From Betaproteobacteria bacterium (lineage in GTDB: Bacteria; Pseudomonadota; Gammaproteobacteria; Burkholderiales; SG8-41), in the NCBI GenBank assembly GCA_023266245.1, contig JAHFRO010000052.1, forward strand, positions 1 through 11,857: DNA of 11,857 bases, given 5' to 3'. Positions within the stretch are counted from its first letter, which is position 1. Every line of letters starts with the position of its first letter. The position numbers and the translations under genes are program-made. This document shows, piece after piece, positions 7,103 to 11,458 of this stretch. Under the pieces are notes generated by a model that made no database searches, was not told where the DNA came from, and worked only from the letters and a program-made list of their open reading frames with translations.

Positions 7103-8007
7103 ATGAACCCCATTCGGGCGGCGCGCCCGGCGGCGCCGAGCGCGATCCGAGGCTCGACCGCCTCTACCGCGAGGCCGTGCGCGAGGAGCCGCCGGCGCCC
7201 CTCGATTCCGCAATCCTCGCCGCTGCCCGGCGCGAGGTCGGCGCGAGGCCACGTCCGATCGGCTGGTTCCTGCACGCTTGGCGAGTGCCGGTCTCGATCG
7301 CGGCGGCGGTGGTGCTCTCGGTGAGCGTCGTCACGCTGATGATGGAGGAGGGAGCTGATCGGACGGCCGAAGCCCCGCCGGCCGTTCCGCCGGTAGCGCA
7401 GCCATCGGCCGCACCGCCCGCTACCGATGCCAAGCCGGAGCCGAGGGATGTCCCCGAAAAGCAGCGCGCAGTCGTGGTGCCCCCTGCCGCAACCAAGCCT
7501 GCGCCCGCGCCGGCTCCGCGCGCCTCCGGCCCGGTCACGGGCGGTTCGGTTTCGACGGAAGCTGCAGCGCCGGCGGCAGCGCCTGCCAAGACCGCCGAGC
7601 CGTTCTCTGGCGCGGCGCAGGAGCAGCGTCAGGCCGACGATGCGGCGCGTCGTCCGGCACCGCCGCAAACCGAGCCGGGCCCGGCATTTGCGCCCCGTGC
7701 CGATCGCGAAAGCGCCCCTCCGGCGTCAGGGCGCGTGTTGAGCGCGCCTTCGCCACCGCCTGCGGCAGCGCCGGCCGAAGCGGCGCGTGGCAGCAGCGAA
7801 ACCCGGGCTCTGAGAAGGGAACGTCCGCTCGTAGCGGACCCTCAGAAGGCCGCGCTGTTGCGCGAACTCGAGCAGCAGCCGCCCGAGAAATGGCTGGAGA
7901 AGATCGAGGAACTGCGCCGGCGGGGTGAGACCGCCCCGGCCGAGGAGCTGCTGGCCGAGTTCAAGCGCCGCTTCCCCGGTCACCCCTTGCCGCCCGGGCG
8001 GCAGTGA
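7093..8007 (+). CDS. Single-pass membrane protein, probable anti-sigma factor, Ala/Pro-rich
   Basis: This 304-residue protein overlaps the sigma gene by 10 bp, the classic arrangement for a cognate anti-sigma factor. The cytoplasmic N-terminus (1-63) includes DPRLDRLYREAVREEPP and PLDSAILAAARREVGARPRP, probably the sigma-binding helices. One membrane segment lies at about 64-84 (VPVSIAAAVVLSVSVVTLM), followed by a long Ala/Pro-rich, low-complexity periplasmic stretch (about 88-240). The C-terminus (about 245-300) is helical and charged, with PPEKWLEKIEELRRRGETAP and LLAEFKRRFPGHPLP, reminiscent of a short TPR-like hairpin. There is no HxxxCxxC motif, so it is not a ZAS-type zinc anti-sigma factor. 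The anti-sigma role is inferred from position and topology. I remember similar proteins, annotated as hypothetical, next to ECF sigma genes in Burkholderiales. Confidence 0.85.
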   Translation: MALNEPHSGGAPGGAERDPRLDRLYREAVREEPPAPLDSAILAAARREVGARPRPIGWFLHAWRVPVSIAAAVVLSVSVVTLMMEEGADRTAEAPPAVPPVAQPSAAPPATDAKPEPRDVPEKQRAVVVPPAATKPAPAPAPRASGPVTGGSVSTEAAAPAAAPAKTAEPFSGAAQEQRQADDAARRPAPPQTEPGPAFAPRADRESAPPASGRVLSAPSPPPAAAPAEAARGSSETRALRRERPLVADPQKAALLRELEQQPPEKWLEKIEELRRRGETAPAEELLAEFKRRFPGHPLPPGRQ

Positions 8008-8010
8008 CAG

Positions 8011-8214
8011 ATGGGCCGGGAAAACCTGCCTTCCCCGTCAGACGACCCCCGCCCCCAACCCCCTAGGGAACCGGCACTCGAAGAATGCTGCAAAGGGGGC
8101 TGCGATCCCTGCGTATTCGACCGCTACTACGAGGCCTTGGAGCGCTACCGCGAGGCGCTCCGACACTGGCAGCTGCGGCACCCCGAGTCGGCTACGGGCA
8201 AGGCTGAGGATTGA
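8011..8214 (+). CDS. Small Cys-rich oxidoreductase-like domain protein
   Basis: This 67-residue protein starts 3 nt after the previous stop codon, so it is co-transcribed and probably translated by reinitiation. After a Pro-rich lead, residues 22-54 read ALEECCKGGCDPCVFDRYYE and continue ALERYREALRHW. This is the Pfam Oxidored-like signature (CCxxGCxxCVxDxYxxAL), also found in eukaryotic OXLD1. The cysteines are C26, C27, C31 and C34, and could bind metal or take part in thiol chemistry; the family function is not established. The Glu/Arg-rich helix after the cysteines is typical. There are no export or membrane signals. Its place as third gene behind the sigma and membrane pair suggests a redox-linked output or sensor accessory (inference). 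Confidence 0.88.
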   Translation: MGRENLPSPSDDPRPQPPREPALEECCKGGCDPCVFDRYYEALERYREALRHWQLRHPESATGKAED

Positions 8215-8322
8215 TCCAGCATAGTCATCATCTATTTGTTTTAACTAATAAAAACAAGCTGACCGTAACCGACTAGGGATGCTCCGGTTCCTATCCCGCC
8301 GGTGAGTGAGGCGTAAGGTTAC

Positions 8323-8406
8323 GCATCGCAACATTGTTTTTGGCTATTTTGCCATTATCTTTGACAAAATGGCTAATAAACAACATAATATATTCTGTTG
8401 CGATGC
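8323..8406. repeat. 84-bp imperfect inverted repeat, A+T-rich
   Basis: The ends GCATCGCAACA (8323-8333) and TGTTGCGATGC (8396-8406) are perfect 11-bp inverted repeats. Inside, TTGTTTTTGGCTATTTTGCC is imperfectly complementary to the segment around 8361-8383 (ACAAAATGGCTAATAAACAA). It could be a small MITE-like element or a foldable regulatory region. No coding capacity or obvious target duplication is visible. Confidence 0.6.
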
Positions 8407-8414
8407 ATCAATCT

Positions 8415-8428
8415 CCCCCGTACGGGGG
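8415..8428. promoter_or_regulatory. Perfect 14-bp palindrome, candidate operator
   Basis: CCCCCGTACGGGGG is its own reverse complement. Its centre is about 72 bp before the predicted start of transcription (about 8494), a distance typical of a class I activator site. The DNA-binding protein is unknown. Confidence 0.5.
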
Positions 8429-8458
8429 TAGGGTCAATCGCTGCATGTGACAGAACCG

Positions 8459-8487
8459 TTGCAGTCACTGACCTGACCTACTAGAAT
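8459..8487 (+). promoter_or_regulatory. Putative sigma-70 promoter of the transglycosylase operon
   Basis: TTGCAG (8459-8464, 3 of 6 to consensus) and TAGAAT (8482-8487, 5 of 6) are separated by 17 nt. The weak -35 box fits an activator-dependent promoter, with the upstream palindrome as a candidate site. The predicted 5' leader is about 128 nt. Confidence 0.45.
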
Positions 8488-8502
8488 TAGCCAAATTTTT
8501 CA

Positions 8503-8534
8503 CACAGTCCACAACATATTGTGGTTGGACTGTG
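8503..8534 (+). promoter_or_regulatory. Leader hairpin of the transglycosylase mRNA
   Basis: CACAGTCC (8503-8510) pairs with GGACTGTG (8527-8534), and ACAA (8511-8514) pairs with TTGT (8519-8522). The loop is 4 nt, with a GGTT bulge on the 3' side. It lies just after the predicted transcription start. It could stabilise the mRNA or act as a DNA-level operator. Confidence 0.45.
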
Positions 8535-8621
8535 CCGATTAAGCAGTGAAGGGTCGTTACCGTGTAAGGTAACATACGCCGGCGCCTGAACGGGCCGGAG
8601 GCAGAGAAAGGAGGTTTTGCA

Positions 8622-9380
8622 ATGTTCGCAAAATCAACCCTCGGTTTTGCCGGTTTGAACCTCGCCAGGCTCGCGCATTGGGCGCGCATCCTGGTGTCCA
8701 TGCTGGTGCTGGTCGCCTGCCTGGTGGCGTTGCTGTTGATCGTGCACAACCAGTATGGCCCGCTGTTTTTCGGCGAATCGCTGCAGCGCGCGCTTCCCCT
8801 GGATGCGCTGACGCCGGCCACGAGCGCCGCACGGCCGGACCGGGACACGAGCGCGCGCTCCGCCGCCGAGGAGAACCGCTACCGCGCGCTGGCGGAGTTC
8901 CTCGCCAAGCGCTACCGGGTGTCGCAGGACGTCACATTTGGTCTGGTGGGCCAGGCGTATGCCGTGGGGCAGCAACTCGGGCTCGATCCGCTGCTCATCA
9001 TCGCCGTAATCGCGGTGGAATCGCGCTTCAACCCGATCGCGGAGAGCGTGGCCGGCGCCAAAGGGCTGATGCAGGTGATCCCCAAATACCACACCGACAA
9101 GCTGGAAGAGTTCGGGGGCGAAAAGGCGGTATTCGACCCCGCGACCAACATCCAGGTCGGGGCCCAGATCCTGAAGGAGTACATCCGCATCACCGGCCAC
9201 CTGGGCTCGGCGCTGCAGATGTATGCCGGCGCGCTCAGCGATAACGAAGACCAGTACTCCACCAAGGTGATGAACGAGAAGCAGCGGCTGCAGCAGGTGG
9301 TGACCCAGTCGCTCAACCGTTCCACCTCCGCGGCCAAGGTCACCAAGCCGCGCAATACCCAACTGTCCCTCCTCGAGTAA
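8622..9380 (+). CDS. Membrane-anchored lytic transglycosylase (SLT / GH23 domain)
   Basis: The 252-residue product has an N-terminal membrane anchor at about 22-42 (ILVSMLVLVACLVALLLIV) with no obvious cleavage site, then a linker. The soluble lytic transglycosylase domain spans about 105-215. Motifs are AVESRFNP (131-138, with Glu133 as the expected catalytic acid), GAKGLMQVIP (145-154), NIQVGAQILKEY (176-187) and MYAGAL (200-205, equivalent to the usual YNAG-type motif). This family cleaves the MurNAc-GlcNAc bond in peptidoglycan and leaves a 1,6-anhydro end; the domain should face the periplasm. The start is fixed by AAGGAGG 7 nt upstream. It is the first gene of a two-gene unit with the cyclophilin-like gene 20 bp downstream. 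The C-terminal 40 residues (QRLQQVVTQSLNRS onward) are polar and possibly disordered. The long structured leader suggests dedicated regulation. Confidence 0.92.
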   Translation: MFAKSTLGFAGLNLARLAHWARILVSMLVLVACLVALLLIVHNQYGPLFFGESLQRALPLDALTPATSAARPDRDTSARSAAEENRYRALAEFLAKRYRVSQDVTFGLVGQAYAVGQQLGLDPLLIIAVIAVESRFNPIAESVAGAKGLMQVIPKYHTDKLEEFGGEKAVFDPATNIQVGAQILKEYIRITGHLGSALQMYAGALSDNEDQYSTKVMNEKQRLQQVVTQSLNRSTSAAKVTKPRNTQLSLLE

Positions 9381-9400
9381 CCGCAGGTTTAAGCCCGGGC

Positions 9401-9772
9401 ATGGCGCAGCTCCGCATCGCTTGGGCCGGTGGCGAAGTGATCGCTAACTTGCGGGACACCCCCACCGTCAAGCAGCTGCTCGCCGCACTGCCGCGCGAGG
9501 CGAGGGTCAATACCTGGGGAGAGGAGGTTTATTTCGAGCTGCAGCTCAAGGCGGCGCTCGAACCGGACGCCCAGCAGGTGGTGGATCCGGGCACGGTCTG
9601 CTTCTGGGTCGAAGGCAGCTCGCTCGCGCTGCCGTTCGGCCCGACCCCGGTATCGAAGGGCGACGAGTGCCGACTCGTCACCAAATGCAACGTGCTGGGC
9701 AAGATCGAGGGCGATCCCCGCAAGCTCAAATCGGTGCGGGACGGCGCGAAGATCCGGGTCGAGCTGCTCTAG
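9401..9772 (+). CDS. Cyclophilin-like fold protein (TM1367-type, PF04126-like)
   Basis: This 123-residue cytosolic protein has no signal sequence. The order TPTVKQLLAALP, then NTWGEEVYFEL (37-47), VVDPGTVCFWVEG, LPFGPTPVS and KCNVLGKIEGDPRKL matches the Cyclophil_like family founded on Thermotoga TM1367. That family shares a beta-barrel with cyclophilins but not a demonstrated prolyl isomerase activity. It starts 20 bp after the transglycosylase stop and is followed by a strong stem-loop, so the two genes probably form one transcript. Whether it assists the transglycosylase is unknown. No classical Shine-Dalgarno stands out before the ATG (GCAGG lies about 14 nt upstream). Confidence 0.85.
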   Translation: MAQLRIAWAGGEVIANLRDTPTVKQLLAALPREARVNTWGEEVYFELQLKAALEPDAQQVVDPGTVCFWVEGSSLALPFGPTPVSKGDECRLVTKCNVLGKIEGDPRKLKSVRDGAKIRVELL

Positions 9773-9778
9773 GAGGCA

Positions 9779-9832
9779 AAAAGCGGGACTCGGGACTTGG
9801 GCCTCGAGCGCCGAGCCTCAAGCCCCGCTTTT
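9779..9832. terminator. Bidirectional Rho-independent terminator between convergent genes
   Basis: AAAAGCGGG (9779-9787) and CCCGCTTTT (9824-9832) form a perfect outer stem. The inside, CTTGGGCCTCG ... CGAGCCTCAAG, extends it with few mismatches around a short loop. There is a T-run on the plus strand and, by symmetry, on the minus strand. It lies 7 bp after the stop at 9772 and 40 bp beyond the stop of the convergent gene. Confidence 0.75.
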
Positions 9833-9851
9833 CGACGTCCGATTTTCGACC

Positions 9852-9875
9852 CACGACTCACGATTCACAACTCAC
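9852..9875. repeat. 7-nt iterated repeat overlapping the stop of the minus-strand gene
   Basis: CACGACT CACGATT CACAACT CAC is a 7-nt iteration with one or two changes per unit. A second 7-nt iteration, GGGACTC GGGACTT GGG, lies at 9785-9801 within the terminator. The first overlaps the stop codon of the minus-strand gene by four bases. Confidence 0.6.
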
Positions 9876-10420
9876 TCTGCAATACGCAACGAAGGCATCC
9901 ACGCGGCGAGCTGTGCCTTAATCTCTGTGGGCGCGTAGTAGGCCGCGAGCCTCACCTGGCCCGGGAACTCGACCTCCAGCTGCAGCACGTTGGTGAGGTT
10001 GACGCGGCGCAGCTTTTCATCCGCGGCGTAGAAACCCAGCACCGGCTTCCCCGCGTGGATGAAGCGCATCGCGTTGATGCCCGAGCCAATGCCGGCCTCG
10101 TCAAAGCAGTAGATCGCAACCTCCGCCTCGCCGCGAAAGCGCGCATCGCGCTCCGCCACGAAACGCGCCAGTGCTTCCTCCTCCGGGACGCCCGCGTTAG
10201 CGCGAAATCCGGGCCAATCCTTGTCATAGTATTCGATCGGATCGCACACCAGGCGCGCCAGCCGTTCCGGGGTGAGCTCCGGAAATTGAGCGCGGTAATA
10301 GCGGTAGCGCGTGTCGTAGCCTATGCCCGAGGTTTCCAGCCAGCCGATCACCAGCGTCTTGAAATCGCGCGTGGCATCCGTGGCGAACATCCCCGCGCCG
10401 CTGACGTAACACGGGATCAT
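9872..10420 (-). CDS. Conserved hypothetical protein, possibly nucleotide-binding Rossmann-like
   Basis: This is a 182-residue soluble protein. The N-terminus MIPCYVSGAGMFATDATRDF opens with a short hydrophobic beta-strand (IPCYVSG). The middle, RFRGEAEVAIYCFDEAGIGSG followed by INAMRFIHAGKPVLGFY (about 95-131), has the strand-Asp/Glu-Gly-Ser-Gly-helix-strand pattern of nucleoside deoxyribosyltransferase-like or TIR/Rossmann-related folds. The pattern is suggestive only, and I assign no enzyme. PERLARLVCDPIEYYDKDWP (51-70) is strongly aromatic and acidic and may be family-specific. The start at 10420 has no evident Shine-Dalgarno; an ATG at residue 11 would remove the first strand and is less likely. 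A CACAGAG-type inverted repeat separates it from the upstream minus-strand gene. Confidence 0.82.
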   Translation of the reverse strand: MIPCYVSGAGMFATDATRDFKTLVIGWLETSGIGYDTRYRYYRAQFPELTPERLARLVCDPIEYYDKDWPGFRANAGVPEEEALARFVAERDARFRGEAEVAIYCFDEAGIGSGINAMRFIHAGKPVLGFYAADEKLRRVNLTNVLQLEVEFPGQVRLAAYYAPTEIKAQLAAWMPSLRIAE

Positions 10421-10436
10421 GGGGCTATGCCATTAA

Positions 10437-10581
10437 CCACAGAGACACAGAGTCACAGAGAATCAAAATCTAGACACATCAAACGCAGGGACGCAAAGGG
10501 CGCAAAGTAAAACACAATATTCGATGATCTCTGCGTTTCATTTTCGAGTTGCTTTTCTCCGTGTCTCTGTGCCTCTGTGGT
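10437..10581. repeat. Nested inverted repeat (CACAGAG-type outside, GCRAAG-type inside) between two minus-strand genes
   Basis: Outer arms are CCACAGAGACACAGAGTCAC (from 10437) and its inverse GTGTCTCTGTGCCTCTGTGG (10561-10580). Inner arms, ACGCAGGGACGCAAAGGGCG (10482-10501) and a reduced inverse (CTCTGCGTTTC, 10529-10539), use a different iteration. The outer arms lie 16 bp from the start at 10420 and about 5 bp from the stop at 10587. Two repeat motif families are therefore nested in one gap. Confidence 0.85.
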
Positions 10582-10586
10582 GAGCC

Positions 10587-11045
10587 TTAAAGCTTATGCG
10601 CCCCGATCATCAGGCGCTTGAAGACCGAGTAGCGCTCGCCCACGCCATCTTTGGTCGGCTCGCGTTTGACTGTGATCCACACTTCGGCGGGGAAGCCCGC
10701 TGCAAGCTCCGCGGTGTAGGCGCACTCGTCCTCCGCCGCCGCGCGCGCCGTTTCGAGCGAGGGCGCGCCCAGCTCGTCGAGGAAATGCCGTGCCAGCGCT
10801 TCTTTTAACTGCTCGTAGGTTGCATCATCGATATCCGCCACCTCCGCAATGGTGCAGCGGCGCGGCGCGGCGACCGCGATGAAGGTGGTGTCGCAATGGC
10901 AGCGCGGCCGCCGGTGGCCATGCGCAAGATCGCATACCGCGTAGCCGCCCGAGACCAGCCATTCGCCGTTCTCCGCAGCCCCGCCTTCGTCGGCAAGGAT
11001 GCGGTCATCGGAGTCATCGAGCCGCACCGCTTTCAGGAATTTCAT
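10587..11045 (-). CDS. Conserved hypothetical protein with Cys/His cluster (possibly DUF6505-related)
   Basis: This is a 152-residue soluble protein. It starts MKFLKAVRLDDSDDRIL, then GEWLVSGGYAVCDL. A dense cluster of possible ligands follows: C38, H42, H44, C49, H50 and C51 in CDLAHGHRRPRCHCDTTFIA. The second half (about 70-152) includes a predicted helical, acidic region (DDATYEQLKEALARHFLDEL), a stretch ending ECAYTAELAAGFP and a beta-rich end (EVWITVKREP ... YSVFKRLMIG). The opening MKFLKAVRLD and the C-terminal helix pattern recall DUF6505-type alphaproteobacterial and betaproteobacterial proteins, but this is from memory and not certain. Metal binding is inference. It is divergent from the phaM-like gene, with 70 bp between the two starts, so regulation may be shared. 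Confidence 0.82.
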   Translation of the reverse strand: MKFLKAVRLDDSDDRILADEGGAAENGEWLVSGGYAVCDLAHGHRRPRCHCDTTFIAVAAPRRCTIAEVADIDDATYEQLKEALARHFLDELGAPSLETARAAAEDECAYTAELAAGFPAEVWITVKREPTKDGVGERYSVFKRLMIGAHKL

Positions 11046-11076
11046 CGCGTGCTCCGGACGGGGAAACCTTCGCCCC

Positions 11077-11082
11077 TATAAT
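11077..11082 (+). promoter_or_regulatory. Perfect -10 box (TATAAT) of the phaM-like gene
   Basis: TATAAT is exact. The -35 region about 17-18 nt upstream (TCCGGA/CCGGAC) is a poor match to TTGACA, so the promoter may depend on an activator or an alternative -35. The predicted start is near 11089, giving a leader of about 27 nt that includes AGGAGG (11106-11111) before the ATG at 11116. Confidence 0.6.
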
Positions 11083-11115
11083 AGACAGGTCGATTACCGC
11101 GGTATAGGAGGCACC

Positions 11116-11388
11116 ATGGCACAGCAACCGGAGCTGCCCAAGGACATGTTCGAGTTCATGCAGAAAATGTGGAACCCCCTCAACTTCCCGTTGCCCGGCA
11201 TGCTTACACCGACGGTGAACGTTGAAGAAATCGAGAAGAAGATCAATGACCTCAAGGCGGTGGAGATCTGGCTCACGATGAACGTCGGCTTCGTGCAGAT
11301 GACGATCAAGACGCTAGAACTTCAGAAATCCGCGTTGGAGTCGCTCACTGCAGGCGCGCCGAAGGACAAACCTTCCGGGCAAAAATAA
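11116..11388 (+). CDS. phaM: PhaM-type polyhydroxyalkanoate granule-associated protein (short form)
   Basis: This 90-residue protein has the start fixed by AGGAGG 4 nt upstream; an in-frame ATG at 10999 lies inside the divergent gene. The body MFEFMQKMWNPLNFPLPGML (11-30), then VNVEEIEKKINDLKAVEIWL and MNVGFVQMTIKTLELQKSALE, matches the conserved PhaM region. In Ralstonia eutropha, PhaM activates the PHA synthase PhaC1 and, through a C-terminal lysine-rich PAKKA-repeat tail, links granules to nucleoid DNA. Here the tail is only about 14 residues (AGAPKDKPSGQK) and lacks those repeats, so synthase contact is plausible but DNA binding is doubtful. Hydrophobic and amphipathic helices suggest oligomerisation. 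It is a single-gene unit ending in a terminator. No phaC or phaB is in the window; a generic phasin is the alternative. Confidence 0.78.
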   Translation: MAQQPELPKDMFEFMQKMWNPLNFPLPGMLTPTVNVEEIEKKINDLKAVEIWLTMNVGFVQMTIKTLELQKSALESLTAGAPKDKPSGQK

Positions 11389-11393
11389 GAATG

Positions 11394-11419
11394 AAAAGGC
11401 CGGCGGACGCCGGTCTTTT
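11394..11419 (+). terminator. Rho-independent terminator of the phaM-like gene
   Basis: AAAAGGCCGGC (11394-11404), loop GGAC and GCCGGTCTTTT form an 11-bp stem with one G-U pair. The transcript side ends in a T-run. It lies 6 nt after the stop codon. The symmetric A-run could also serve the opposite strand. Confidence 0.88.
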
Positions 11420-11458
11420 CGCTGCAGTCTGCTGGCCACTACGCGGCGAGCGTCGCGG

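Larger units (their letters stand above)
8215..8621 (+). other. 407-bp A+T-rich regulatory region upstream of the transglycosylase
   Basis: No open frame of note lies here. The base composition drops sharply in G+C compared with the flanking genes. In order it contains a GCGTAA-gg-TTACGC inverted repeat (8311-8324), an 84-bp imperfect palindrome (8323-8406), a perfect 14-bp palindrome (8415-8428), a promoter (8459-8487), a 12-bp bulged hairpin (8503-8534), a GTTACC-gtgtaa-GGTAAC hairpin (8556-8573) and a strong Shine-Dalgarno AAGGAGG (8608-8614). The first 90 bases could hold the end signal of the sigma operon, but I see no clear terminator. Confidence 0.6.

Noticed and set aside
7376..7800. 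Ala/Pro-rich stretch as a sign of frameshift or foreign DNA
   Set aside because: The frame is continuous and ends in a conserved-looking C-terminal segment. Ala/Pro-rich periplasmic linkers are common in such membrane partners.
8215..8325. Riboswitch (for example cyclic-di-GMP class) upstream of the transglycosylase
   Set aside because: Some short complementary segments (GGGAT/ATCCC, AACCG/CGGTT) exist, but no conserved riboswitch core is recognisable, and the segment lies upstream of the predicted promoter.
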